DNA from: Bin5 sp965220715
GTDB lineage: Bacteria; Chloroflexota; Anaerolineae; Caldilineales; Caldilineaceae
Assembly: GCA_965220715.1 (NCBI GenBank)
Contig: OZ244843.1
Location: 4,836,001-4,900,000 of the forward strand
Direction of reading: 5' to 3'
DNA length: 64,000 nt
A program made the translations under genes and the position numbers. Below are positions 54,106-63,243 of this stretch, in pieces. Below the pieces are notes generated by a model that saw nothing but the letters and a program-made list of their open reading frames with translations, was not told the DNA's origin and made no database searches. Every line of letters begins with the position of its first letter. The stretch's first letter is position 1.

Positions 54106-56586
54106 CTATTCCTGTACCAACTCCGCGGTTACGTCCAGGTGGGCGCCCACGATCAGAGGCAGGAGATCCTCAATGAACAGCTCGGAGATATTCGGATCTG
54201 CCAGCGCATTGGCGATATCTTCCGGGAGGAAAGGCGCTGCCAAATCCAAAGTGCGGAGGATCGAAGGTGAGTCATAGTGAATCGTGAGAAGGACATCGTC
54301 GTCGGCCACGACATTCAGCTGATTGGCCGAAGAGGTCAACTCCAACTCCGAAACCTGCAGGCCATCGTAGAGAATGGAGGAGATGTTCGCAGGCAGAGAG
54401 GGTAGGTTCACACCATGCTCTTGCAACTGGCTTGCGGGTATTCCGGCGACAGAGATGATTTCCGATCGGTCCAGCGTGAGGCCGAGCGCAAGCACGGGGC
54501 GGTATTCGGCGTCGATGTCGGGCGGCTCCATTCGCACTGCGGTTACATCGAAGGCGGGCGGCACGTCTATCGATGCCGCGCCGTCGGCCGGCGGAATCGA
54601 AAGGGCCACGCCGATGTCGGTCTTCTTGAGGAACTCTATCACTACGCCTAGCATGCCCGGCGGGATGGGAACCAGTTCAGTCACGACCCGCTGGAGCGTC
54701 TCCATAGACTGATCCGTCCAGGAGATGACCGGGAGATGTCCTCCATTGGAGGCCAGATAGAGACTAGCGTCAATGATGTTGAGATCCAGCCGCTGGATGC
54801 CGAGGTCCTGCATGTCGGTAATGAAGCGCGGCTGCAATATCGACTGGCTGCCCAGCGGGATGCCCATCACGGCAAGGGCCCCGTCCGCCTTCACTTCAAC
54901 GGGCAGAGAGGCCAGTTTTGTTTCCGGAGCTTCCTGCCCAGCCAGGGCAAGCTGCACATCGAGGCCGGATGCGATGACGGGAGGCAGGTGCGGCAGGTAC
55001 TCGCTAATCGTGCCAATAAACGCGATATCATCCGATAGCGAGGATACAACGACCAAGAGGCGGTTCAGCGCCGCTTCGTCGTATCGTAACGCCAGCAGGC
55101 TGCCGGAATCCCCCACCAGTTCAATAGCACCGGCGGATGTCGTCAACTGCAGGGTGTCCGACCCGACGCTACTGACGATATTCATAACGACCGGCGGCAG
55201 GCTCACCGGCTGCAGCAGTCCGACCAGATCAACGAGTGAGATGCCGAGCGCCGACAGAACAAAGCCGTCCCTGTCAATGGCTGCGCCGATCTGGAGGGCC
55301 GGTTCGCCCCCTTCCGGCGCAGCCGCAAAGTTGGGGGCGGCCACGTCGAACTCATCGCTAAAGACCAACCCGTCCAGCGCGGGCAGAGCCAGAGTCAGAC
55401 CGATATCCGTTTTTACGAGAAGACTACGCAACACTGTGATGCCGACGTCCACTACGCCGGGAGATACGCCGAGAAGGTCAACAGCTATCTCTCCGATCGT
55501 GTCCAGCGACGAATCGGTCCAGTGAATGGTGGGCAAAGGTTCCTGGTTGAGCGCCAGGTACAGGCCGTCGGCCTGGATGCTCAGATCCAGCTTCTGAACG
55601 TTCATATTACCCAAGAGATCGAGCACACTCGCCGGCAAGAGAGAGCCTGCGCCCAAGGGAATGCCCCAGACGCCCATCGAACCGTCTTCGCCGACACTGA
55701 CCGGAATGGTTGGCAGCTGCGTATCCGCGGTCAGTTCACCGGTAAAGGAGACGATGACGTCCAGGTCTGCGCCGGTCAGTTTGGGCAGGACCTCGGCGAC
55801 CATGCCGCCCATCGACGGGTCGATAAAAGCGCTGACGATGGGCAAGAGATTGTTCAGACGTCTGGTATCGTAAGCAAGACCCGGCAGCGCTGTGCCATCA
55901 AGTGCGAGATCGATGCCGGCAGGCTGGGTAGCGAGGGTAAATTGCTCCACGCCCAGCGCTGTCAAAATCTGAAGAGCCATCGGCGGAAGTTCCAGCCCAA
56001 GCGATGCGCCCAGAGCCTGCTCAATCTCGGCCATGGGGATACCTTCGAACGACGCCTTACCGTTTGCATCGAAGGCCAGACTGGCAAACTGAAGTGGTCC
56101 GATGGTCGTATCCGAAGTTGTCCGCGCCCTAACCAACTCTTCACCCTGCCAGCGGGGAATGTCGTCGCCGGCCGTGGGCAGAATGATAATCGCTCCCAGG
56201 CCTATCTGTCGTAACCCGGACAACGCGGAAGCTCCTTGCTCGGCTCCGGGCACATTGGACAGAATTTGTGTCAGCAATTCGGCCGATTCGTCACTCCATT
56301 TCAGGTAAGGGAGAGGATCTCCGTCCGCGTAAGGAAATACGCCGTGGTAGCCGATTCGGACTTCCAGAACATCGACACCGGCAACGGCGAACTGATCCAA
56401 CATCGGTTGTTGAAGAATAGCTCCGATCGGGAAGCCGAGTACAGTGCCATTGCCATTGGCATCAATTCTGATCGAAACGGACGGGAGGTTGAGCAGCGTC
56501 GAGCCGCCGTCACCACCGCCAGCACAGGCGCCCAGTACCAGAATGAAGACCAGGATAAAAATAATTTTTCGGAGTAAGGCCGGCAC
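54106..56586 (-). CDS. Large lipoprotein with three tandem ~265-residue repeats, function unknown
   Basis: 826 residues. The signal MPALLRKIIF with lipobox VLGAC (C21) marks an exported lipoprotein. The mature part alternates two related modules three times. A-type modules (about 36-137, 294-402, 561-665) contain GIPLGxxxL, LDLxI, LYLxxN, PLPxIxWTDxS and DIGLxLxLP. B-type modules (about 168-285, 431-550, 695-825) contain xGIxxxxL, PPxxxNI and LxLTT. The pattern of long amphipathic strands and Leu/Ile-rich helices would suit a lipid- or polymer-binding surface protein, but I recognise no family. Its own sigma70-type promoter and a 5' leader hairpin lie upstream. It is next to MurE and the stalked propeller gene. 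Confidence 0.7.
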   Translation of the reverse strand: MPALLRKIIFILVFILVLGACAGGGDGGSTLLNLPSVSIRIDANGNGTVLGFPIGAILQQPMLDQFAVAGVDVLEVRIGYHGVFPYADGDPLPYLKWSDESAELLTQILSNVPGAEQGASALSGLRQIGLGAIIILPTAGDDIPRWQGEELVRARTTSDTTIGPLQFASLAFDANGKASFEGIPMAEIEQALGASLGLELPPMALQILTALGVEQFTLATQPAGIDLALDGTALPGLAYDTRRLNNLLPIVSAFIDPSMGGMVAEVLPKLTGADLDVIVSFTGELTADTQLPTIPVSVGEDGSMGVWGIPLGAGSLLPASVLDLLGNMNVQKLDLSIQADGLYLALNQEPLPTIHWTDSSLDTIGEIAVDLLGVSPGVVDVGITVLRSLLVKTDIGLTLALPALDGLVFSDEFDVAAPNFAAAPEGGEPALQIGAAIDRDGFVLSALGISLVDLVGLLQPVSLPPVVMNIVSSVGSDTLQLTTSAGAIELVGDSGSLLALRYDEAALNRLLVVVSSLSDDIAFIGTISEYLPHLPPVIASGLDVQLALAGQEAPETKLASLPVEVKADGALAVMGIPLGSQSILQPRFITDMQDLGIQRLDLNIIDASLYLASNGGHLPVISWTDQSMETLQRVVTELVPIPPGMLGVVIEFLKKTDIGVALSIPPADGAASIDVPPAFDVTAVRMEPPDIDAEYRPVLALGLTLDRSEIISVAGIPASQLQEHGVNLPSLPANISSILYDGLQVSELELTSSANQLNVVADDDVLLTIHYDSPSILRTLDLAAPFLPEDIANALADPNISELFIEDLLPLIVGAHLDVTAELVQE

Positions 56587-56631
56587 GAGCCGCCTCCTTA
56601 TGGGTGCGTAACAATGAAAAGCAGATAAATG

Positions 56632-56659
56632 CGGCTGCGCGCCGCGGGCGCGTCAGCCG
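56632..56659 (-). promoter_or_regulatory. 5' leader hairpin of the repeat lipoprotein
   Basis: CGGCTG-CGCGCC/GGCGCG-T-CAGCCG with a 3-nt loop and a one-base bulge, between the promoter and the ATG. Confidence 0.4.
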
Positions 56660-56674
56660 ATCACTGTTGAAATT

Positions 56675-56703
56675 GTTATATCACGATTGATTCGGAATGA
56701 CAA
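56675..56703 (-). promoter_or_regulatory. Sigma70-type promoter of the repeat lipoprotein
   Basis: On the minus strand TTGTCA, exactly 17 bp, then TATAAC, about 90 bp before the start codon. Confidence 0.7.
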
Positions 56704-57030
56704 TGCCGAAAGTTTCGCTCTGGTCGACTTTGAACAGAGGATTCGCTTGTCTTCCTGACGGCCCGAAATTTGACTCATCGAGACAGACATCGGCCAAACG
56801 TGTCGGGCACTTTCCAAGATTACCACACATCTTACAATAGGTCACAACGAGACACAAAACCGGTATTTGGGACACGGAAATTTGCTCCGTCTATAAATCG
56901 TTGGGGAAGCGTATGAGATTGCCGGTTCTGTTAATTCCCGTTCCACCGTTTTATAGGTCCGAAAGGGGGCCAATTGTGTGATGAGGCGAAGGACAGAGCG
57001 TATGGCTCGGTGGACCACAACTCCCTCTCC
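56704..57030. other. Intergenic region between MurE-like gene and lipoprotein promoter
   Basis: About 330 bp. No gene is recognisable and no strong terminator for the MurE-like transcript is seen. Confidence 0.45.
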
Positions 57031-58791
57031 TCACTTCTGTGCAAGCTCTTGTGTGCGGGCGCGCAGAGCCGACAGCATCGCCTCCTGCTCGTTCCAGGGG
57101 TACTCCGTTTCGCCGTAGCACATGCTGCGTTCGTGGCCCTTGCCAAAGGAGGCCACCACATCACCGGCGCGGGCCATTTCCACGCCGAAACGAATTGCCT
57201 CGGCGCGGTCGGGGACTATGGCATAGCGAGGAGCGAGAACCTCGGCTTGGGTCCGAGAGGGCCGCTGGCTGCTCTCGACCTCCTTGCATGTCTGCACGCT
57301 CATTCCTCCAGCCGAGTTGCCGACAACGTCTTGTACGCCGACTGCAATTTCCCGATTTATGTCCTCCAGCTCCTCTGTGCGAGGATCTTCGGCGGTGATG
57401 ACGGTGAAGTCGGCCAGCCGACCGCTGACCCGGCCCATCAACCGGCGTTTACCCCGGTCCCGCAGACCGGCGCAGCCAAAGATGGCAATCAGCCTTCCTC
57501 CGCCACCGTTTCCATCCGCAGCTACCAGCGGGCGAAGAGTTTGCAACGCCCGTTCCAGACTGGCGGGGGAGTGGGCGAAGTCCACGACGGCCAGAAAATC
57601 CTGGCCAACATTCATACGTTGCATTCGGCCCAGGACAGAATTCAGGGAGGCAACACCCTTGCGGATCTGTTCGGGCGGGATGCCCAGCCCAAGGGTTACG
57701 GCAGCTGCGCACAGAATGTTCGACACGTTGAACTCGCCTATCAGGCGGGTCTCCATCGGCACGGCGCCACCCTGCCAGACCAGGTCAAAACGGGTGGCAT
57801 CTGGCAAATACTCGATGTTGCGGGCGTACACGTCAGCGTTCGGGTCGGCCACGCTATACGTATATAAGGTCACGCCGACTGCCTCGCTGCGGGCGCGTTC
57901 CTCGGCCAACGCCTCCTGCAAAGGCCCACTGCTGCCATCGTCCAGGTTGAAAACGGCGATACGGGGCAGGCCCGGTTTGGGCGCGGAGTGGAACAGAGTG
58001 CGGAAGAGCAGGAATTTTGCCGCGCGGTATGCTTCGAACGAGCCGTGAATATCCAGATGCTCATGGGTAATGTTCGTCAGCGCGGCAACATCGTACTCAA
58101 CTGCTGCCACGCGTTTCTGATCGAGGCCGAAGCTGGTGCTCTCGACAATTGCAAAGTCGCAGCCCGCTGACCGCATCTGCGCCAGAAGTGCCTGCACTGT
58201 CGGCGCGTCCGGCGTAGTCACATGCAGCCCGGTCTCCTGCTCGACGCCGGCGATGCGCGCGCCGACGGTTGTGATGACACCCACATCGGCGGCGCGTCTG
58301 AGAATCGCCTCCAATATCGAGCAGGTTGTCGTCTTGCCATCGGTGCCTGTCACCCCTATTACAGCCTGGGCGCGGCTGGGGAAACGGTAAAAGGCGGCGC
58401 TGAGCCAAGCCAACGCTTCGCGGCTATCTGTCACCTGTACATAGGGAACGTCCGTGGGCCGCGGCCACCAGTTCTGTTCTTGCAGCCAAGCCAACGGATG
58501 GCTGCCGACCACGGCCGCGGCGCCGGCGGAAACCGCCTGGGAAATATAGCGATGACCGTCCTGTTGCAAGCCCGGGACCGCCACAAACAGGGCTTCGGCG
58601 CTCACATCCCGGCTGTTATCGGTGATGCTGCGCACTGCAACCGCCGGCACTGGTGCGTCGGCGGGTAGGCGGAGACTGTCCGGTAGTTGCGCCAACAGGG
58701 TTGCCAGCGCTCGTTCACCGTCAGTCACGGGTGTGGGAAGTCCGGCCCCCTCGGTTTCTGATTGGGCCGACGTCGGGGCGTCAGCCGTCAT
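57031..58791 (-). CDS. murE: MurE-like UDP-MurNAc-tripeptide synthetase
   Basis: 586 residues, about 90 longer than E. coli MurE. The Mur-ligase ATP loop is GVTGTDGKTTT (147-156). The central domain has TNITHEHLDIHGSFEAY, the C-terminal domain FGCAGLRDRGKR and the GKGHE motif (550-554). The diaminoacid-recognition motif, DNPR in meso-diaminopimelate enzymes, reads AEDPR here (468-471), and an extra ~25 residues follow (near 494-520), so the third residue of the stem peptide may differ. It adds that residue to UDP-MurNAc-dipeptide in the cytoplasm. The ATG overlaps the stop of the preceding stalked-propeller gene as ATGA, so translation is coupled. Confidence 0.87.
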   Translation of the reverse strand: MTADAPTSAQSETEGAGLPTPVTDGERALATLLAQLPDSLRLPADAPVPAVAVRSITDNSRDVSAEALFVAVPGLQQDGHRYISQAVSAGAAAVVGSHPLAWLQEQNWWPRPTDVPYVQVTDSREALAWLSAAFYRFPSRAQAVIGVTGTDGKTTTCSILEAILRRAADVGVITTVGARIAGVEQETGLHVTTPDAPTVQALLAQMRSAGCDFAIVESTSFGLDQKRVAAVEYDVAALTNITHEHLDIHGSFEAYRAAKFLLFRTLFHSAPKPGLPRIAVFNLDDGSSGPLQEALAEERARSEAVGVTLYTYSVADPNADVYARNIEYLPDATRFDLVWQGGAVPMETRLIGEFNVSNILCAAAVTLGLGIPPEQIRKGVASLNSVLGRMQRMNVGQDFLAVVDFAHSPASLERALQTLRPLVAADGNGGGGRLIAIFGCAGLRDRGKRRLMGRVSGRLADFTVITAEDPRTEELEDINREIAVGVQDVVGNSAGGMSVQTCKEVESSQRPSRTQAEVLAPRYAIVPDRAEAIRFGVEMARAGDVVASFGKGHERSMCYGETEYPWNEQEAMLSALRARTQELAQK

Positions 58792-60641
58792 AGCTCGTCG
58801 GTTCCGGCGCTTCCGCCCCGCGCCACCGAAACGCCGGCGACCAGGATCAGCAGGAAGAAGACTGCCGCGCCCCCTACCCAAATCGGCGGTATCCGGGTGA
58901 GATTTTGGTTGACACCATCTGGGCTGACAGAGGTAGATGTGGCGTCCGGCTGGGGTTGCTCTCCGGCATCCGTTGCCGTCGGCGTGCTTGTGGGCAGGTC
59001 GTCAGTCGTGGACGTGGGCGGCAGGGTTGCGGTAACGGCAGAAGCCGGATCTGGTGTCGCGGACGGCGTATCAGTGGCAGGTGGCGTACCGGTTGGCGCA
59101 TTGGGATCCGGCGTCGCGAATGGCGTACATTCGGCAGTTGGTGTTTCGGTTGGCGCATTGGGATCCGGCGTCGCGGTCGGCGTGCCTGTGGCCGTTGGCG
59201 TATCGGTTGGCGCATTGGGGTCCGGCGTCGCGGTCGCCGTGCCTGTGGCTGTAGGCGTATCGGTTGGCACATTGGGATCCGGCGTCGCGGTCGGCGTGCC
59301 TGTGGCAGTTGGCGTATCGGTTGGCATATTGGGATCCGGCGTCGCGGTCGGCGTACATGCGGCCATTGGCGTATCGGTTGGCGCATTGGGGTCCGGCGTC
59401 GCCGTCTCCGTGCCTGTGGCTGTAGGCGTAGACGTGGGCACGTTGGGATCGTGCGTTGCGGTGACGGTTGGTGTCTCTGTTGGGGTGGGCGAAACTGAAG
59501 GAGTGGCCGTTGGCGCCCTGGGCAACTCGGCCGGATCCAACGGTGTTATGTGCGCGGACGACAGAAAAGTGACGCCGCTGTCAAGAGTACGCAGAACGCC
59601 GTCCTGCTCAGTGCCTGCATAGGTCACGCCTACAAACGTTGACGAGGAAGCCAGACGGAAAACCGGATTGGTATAGGCAGCGCCGTTGACGGACACCCGC
59701 GTCCAGTCCGGCACGCTCTGGGTCCAGAGGCCGACATTGGTGCCGATGATGACCTCTTGGCCACTTGCTGTCAGGTCGTAGATGACAACACCGGCCGGGA
59801 AGGAGGGATCCTGTACCCAGTTGTAGCCGTCGTCGCTCAGGTACAGACCGGAGGCAAATGTGCCCACATACAGTCGACCATTCAGAATCGTCAACCCGCG
59901 CGCAATGATGCCTGCAGGCAAGTTGACGCGTTGCCAGCTGGCGGAATCCGGAGTCAGACGCCAGACGCCGTCATGGGTACCGGCATAGAGCGCGCCGTTC
60001 TTATCCACAAATGCACGCACACGCAGGGCGCTGCCGGTCAGGCCTTCGCCGTACCACTCCCAACTCAGGCCGCCGTCAACGCTGCGCACGACACCGTCAT
60101 AGCGGGAGCCGGCGTAGAAGACGGTCTGTCCGTCCTCGATGCGCGTAAAAAGGCGGCCAATGCCGCTGTTAGAAGTGAGTACCTGGCTGATCGAGGGCTC
60201 TTGCCGCCAGTTCAGGCCACCATCTTCACTTATGAATAGATTCCCGACACCGCCGTCCGCGGCCAACACACGGTTCCCGTCCTGCGGATCGAAAAGAATC
60301 GAGGCGACAGAGGTGTCAGCGGGCAAGTTTGCGTTTGCCCGGCTCCAGGTGTGGCCGCCGTCGGTGCTGCGATAGATCCCCGCCGGCACCGGCACGTTGA
60401 GCGTGCCGGCCACGACGATGCTGGCATCATCCGGAGATGCGTCGAGGGCAATGATGCTATTGGAGAAAGGCACAAAGCCCGACTGGGCGAAAATCAGACC
60501 GCTGGCCGGCACAAACAGTGCCGCCAAAACAGCAAGAAGCTGCCATGGTCGGCGTAGGGCCAGTGGAGTGGAGATTCCCGTTGCTTTGCCTTGTTTACGG
60601 CGGTTGTTGCCGCGCGGTTCTTGCTGGTGACCAGCGTACAT
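58788..60641 (-). CDS. Surface beta-propeller with PT-rich stalk and C-terminal membrane anchor
   Basis: 617 residues. An N-terminal hydrophobic segment (about 33-51) acts as signal or anchor. A Ycf48/sortilin-like BNR propeller follows with Asp boxes STDGGHTW, SEDGGLNW and SVDGGLSW. Then a ~180-residue stalk of repeated ATPDPN-xPTxTPTATGT units, and a terminal helix (IPPIWVGGAAVFFLLILV) with a short cytoplasmic tail. The protein probably displays a binding propeller outside the wall. ATG is chosen because GGGAGGG lies 3 nt upstream. A TATAAT-containing promoter precedes it. Its stop overlaps the MurE start, which suggests a cell-envelope role. Confidence 0.78.
   Translation of the reverse strand: MYAGHQQEPRGNNRRKQGKATGISTPLALRRPWQLLAVLAALFVPASGLIFAQSGFVPFSNSIIALDASPDDASIVVAGTLNVPVPAGIYRSTDGGHTWSRANANLPADTSVASILFDPQDGNRVLAADGGVGNLFISEDGGLNWRQEPSISQVLTSNSGIGRLFTRIEDGQTVFYAGSRYDGVVRSVDGGLSWEWYGEGLTGSALRVRAFVDKNGALYAGTHDGVWRLTPDSASWQRVNLPAGIIARGLTILNGRLYVGTFASGLYLSDDGYNWVQDPSFPAGVVIYDLTASGQEVIIGTNVGLWTQSVPDWTRVSVNGAAYTNPVFRLASSSTFVGVTYAGTEQDGVLRTLDSGVTFLSSAHITPLDPAELPRAPTATPSVSPTPTETPTVTATHDPNVPTSTPTATGTETATPDPNAPTDTPMAACTPTATPDPNMPTDTPTATGTPTATPDPNVPTDTPTATGTATATPDPNAPTDTPTATGTPTATPDPNAPTETPTAECTPFATPDPNAPTGTPPATDTPSATPDPASAVTATLPPTSTTDDLPTSTPTATDAGEQPQPDATSTSVSPDGVNQNLTRIPPIWVGGAAVFFLLILVAGVSVARGGSAGTDEL
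59050..59450 (-). repeat. In-frame 60-bp tandem repeats encoding the stalk
   Basis: About six to seven 60-bp units, each encoding 20 residues of the Pro/Thr-rich stalk (GGATCCGGCGTCGCGGTCGG and variants). The 60-bp phase is kept, so the protein frame is preserved and unit number could vary. Confidence 0.8.
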
Positions 60642-60679
60642 AGACCCTCCCAAAGGGGCGCCGGAGAGGAAGTGAAAGA

Positions 60680-60707
60680 ATTATACGTCAGACAAACTAT
60701 AGCACAA
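60680..60707 (-). promoter_or_regulatory. Promoter of the stalked-propeller/MurE transcript
   Basis: On the minus strand a perfect TATAAT, preceded at 16 bp by TTGTGC, about 38 bp before the ATG. Confidence 0.5.
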
Positions 60708-60849
60708 AAGCTCCCGATCTTGCGGTGGGTAAGTTTTTGGTTTCTGGTTTTGAGTTTTTTGGTAACCCCACTCGAGGGAAGTTTTTAGTTTTCAGTTTTT
60801 GGTTTTTAGTAACCCCATTCGTGCAAGGTACTGGAATTTTGGGGATGGG

Positions 60850-61515
60850 CTGTGATTTGCGGTGGGGGGATTGTCTGGAGCTGGATTTGCAGGATTTGCA
60901 GGATTTCTTGGGATTTTCGGGATGGGAGAGGCGACGTTGGCACAGGTGCGCTGGTATGAGTGTTTGACGAGAGATGACGAGAGTTTACGAGAGATGGGGG
61001 GGATTGTCTGGAGCTGGATTTGCAGGATTTGCAGGATTTCTTGGGATTTTCGGGATGGGAGGGGCGACGTTGGCGCAGGGGCGCTGGTATGCGTGTTTGA
61101 CGAGTGATGACGAGAGTTTGCGAGAGGTTGGGGGGATTGTCTGGAGCTGGATTTGCAGGATTTCTTGGGATTTTCGGGATGGGAGGGGCGACGTTGGCAC
61201 AGGTGCGCTGGTATGAGTGTTTGACGAGAGATCACGAGAGTTTACGAGAGATTGGGGGGATTGTCTGAAACTGGACTTGCATGATTTTTGGGGATTTTCG
61301 GGATTGAAGGGGCGCGGCGATGGCATAGGTGCGCTGGTATGAGTGTTTGACGAGAGATGACGAGAGTTTGCGAGAGATTGGGGGATTGTCTGGAGCAGGA
61401 TTTGCAGGACTTTTGGGGATTGTCGGGATGGGAGGGGCGCCGCGAACTCGCGAGTGCTGGTATGAGCGCTTTACGAGAGATCACGAGTGTTTGACGAGAG
61501 ATGACGAGAGTTTGC
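60850..61515. repeat. Five degenerate ~125-bp tandem repeats
   Basis: Units start near 60866, 60998, 61131, 61254 and 61378 with GGGGGATTGTCTGGAGC. Each continues with one or two ATTTGCAGG, GGGATTTTCGGGATGGGA, GCGCTGGTATGAGTG and GACGAGAGATGACGAGAG. The 123-133 bp spacing varies by loss of a short inner repeat. No protein-coding signal is consistent between units. Confidence 0.75.
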
Positions 61516-61747
61516 TAGAGATTTGGGTGGAGGTTGTTTGCGGGTGGGTGGCGGTCGGTTGGTGATGGCGGCGGTTGTTGGGACGGGCGGCGGGTTGGCT
61601 TTGGAAGGGTGGATCGGCGGGAATGGCGGGCAGTTGGCGGCTGTTGGGGCGGGCGGCGGCGGGCTGGCTGGCGTGCGGTGGGTAGGGGTGTACAGTTGCT
61701 GGGCGTTCTTGCAGCATTTGTGATATATATGTTTTTTATTTGTTAGT
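61516..61747. other. G-rich low-complexity tail of the repeat region
   Basis: About 230 bp rich in GGCGG/TTGG runs on the plus strand. Both strands are nominally open but the composition looks non-coding. I see no gene. Confidence 0.45.
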
Positions 61748-62737
61748 TCACTTTCTGTGGTCCTTCGATACTGTTATGGTTGTGGTGTGCGTTTCAGGAT
61801 CTTTGCCTTGTAGAAACCGGTCCCGTTTCACATCGTAATAGAGATCTTTACTTAACTTCTCTGCTTCTTGATAGATCTCGTCAAACTGGCGGATATAGTC
61901 CTGCAGCGTTTCCGGGGTAAGTTCGGCGGCCGCGGGGGCGTAGGAGCGCGGCGCGCCGGTTCGGACACCGGCCGGCGGATGGTTCAGGGTCTGGCCGGTC
62001 AACGGGTCGCGCGGCGGGTCGGGGTCGTGCGAGCGGTCGCGCGTGAGGTCTGCGAGGGCCGCTTCCATGGCGATACGGGAGTCTTCCAGCTCGGGGAGCA
62101 GGTCAGGAAAGTCGTCCCCTTCAAAGGTATAGTTCGCCAAGGATTCCCTCAGTTCGTCGAGGTGCTCCTGCGTGCAGGAGGAGGTGATGCGGTAGTCGAA
62201 GCACTTCCTGCCCTCGTCAGTCAGGGCGTATTCAGCAGGTCGGTGGTCAGTTTGCCGGCTTTTACACGATACAAGGTCCTGGTCGATGAGTGACTGGATC
62301 CGGTACTGGTTCTGCTGGGCGGTGATGTCGTCGGCGGCTTTGAGGATGGCGAGGTCGCCGTGGGCGCCGGCGGTTTCGGCGGCGGCGGCCTGGTTCTCTT
62401 CGGCGCGGATCGCTTCCATTTCTTCATCGGCGAGGCGGTAGAGGTCGATCCTTACCTTAGCGCCGCGGCACATGGCGGTGTAGGCGGCGGGAGTGAGTGC
62501 CCCTTCCAGCACGCGGTTCATGCCGTCCTCTAACATATCCATCATATTTTTCAGTCGCGCGGGTATGCGTTTGTCGAGTCTGGCGGCGGTGGAGGAGTTT
62601 GTGCCGCCGAGGGCGCGCCATTGGCGGGTTTGGTCGGCGGGGCCGTGGGCAATGCAGTAACCGTCGAATTGCTCGAGACCTTTTCCGTTGCAGGGCGAGC
62701 CGTCGCGTTTGATACTTTTACAGGGTGTCTTAGCCAT
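61748..62737 (-). CDS. Cys/His-motif protein of unknown function
   Basis: 329 residues. The N-terminus has a compact metal-type motif, PCKSIKRDGSPC with C6 and C16, then YCIAH (C28, H31), of the kind seen in many phage- and plasmid-borne proteins. The middle is helical with ALTPAAYTAMCRGAKVRIDLY and, in the second half, a DEGRKCF winged-helix-like segment. The C-terminus is charged. A TTGACA-17-TACAAT promoter and AGGAG lie upstream. It could be a DNA-binding protein of a mobile element; no neighbour supports a specific role. It sits beside the cas3 gene but on the opposite strand. Confidence 0.55.
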   Translation of the reverse strand: MAKTPCKSIKRDGSPCNGKGLEQFDGYCIAHGPADQTRQWRALGGTNSSTAARLDKRIPARLKNMMDMLEDGMNRVLEGALTPAAYTAMCRGAKVRIDLYRLADEEMEAIRAEENQAAAAETAGAHGDLAILKAADDITAQQNQYRIQSLIDQDLVSCKSRQTDHRPAEYALTDEGRKCFDYRITSSCTQEHLDELRESLANYTFEGDDFPDLLPELEDSRIAMEAALADLTRDRSHDPDPPRDPLTGQTLNHPPAGVRTGAPRSYAPAAAELTPETLQDYIRQFDEIYQEAEKLSKDLYYDVKRDRFLQGKDPETHTTTITVSKDHRK

Positions 62738-62866
62738 GGGTGTGTTTCTCCTGGCGTGGGGGTGCCATCCGTCGTCCGGCTGAAAGGACGGAGGGAATGG
62801 CGGATAGATAGGTTGTCGCCGGGGAAACTCACACTTACGCGAAGAAATGTGCGCGGTGCACGAACT

Positions 62867-62895
62867 ATTGTACTAGGTTTGGGGGGAGATGTCAA
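62867..62895 (-). promoter_or_regulatory. Sigma70-type promoter of the Cys/His-motif gene
   Basis: On the minus strand TTGACA, exactly 17 bp, then TACAAT, about 130 bp before the ATG. Confidence 0.7.
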
Positions 62896-63243
62896 GGGTT
62901 TTTTGGAACAGGATTTTCGGGATGGCAGAGGATTTTCGGGATAGGGGCGATCGGTTGATGCCTGTTCAGCGGATCCTTTTTGCGTTGGTTGGAAGGTTGG
63001 TTTGGGGCGGGACGATAGTTGTTGGATGCGGTCTGGTTGGGGATCGCGGGGGAAATTCACCAGTCTTTCCTCCAATGTTGTATATTGGAGTCGCAGCCGG
63101 GAAGCGCAACAGTGGCACTGGCGGAGCCAGAGGGGCGGACCCTCTGGGCTCCGCCAAGTCTTGTAAAGAGCAGGGCTCTTGCGGTGATGCGCTTTGGCTC
63201 GGCATTTCGATTCCCTGGAAAAAGAACAAAGGAAAGAGATAAC
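62896..63243. other. Divergent intergenic region between the Cys/His-motif gene and cas3
   Basis: About 350 bp. It begins with two further copies of the GGATTTTCGGGAT element found in the 125-bp repeats and contains a strong hairpin. No CRISPR repeats are visible here. Confidence 0.5.
63120..63155. promoter_or_regulatory. Hairpin upstream of cas3
   Basis: GGCGGAGCC-AGAGGG pairs with CCCTCT-GGGCTCCGCC around a 5-nt loop, with one bulged base, about 90 bp before the cas3 start. Confidence 0.45.

Noticed and set aside
60850..61515. Tandem repeats considered as a CRISPR array
   Set aside because: Units are ~125 bp, degenerate, and have no short constant repeat separated by unique spacers.
61523..61746. 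Short Gly/Val-rich open frames after the tandem repeats
   Set aside because: Low-complexity G-rich DNA, both strands open by composition, no ribosome site.
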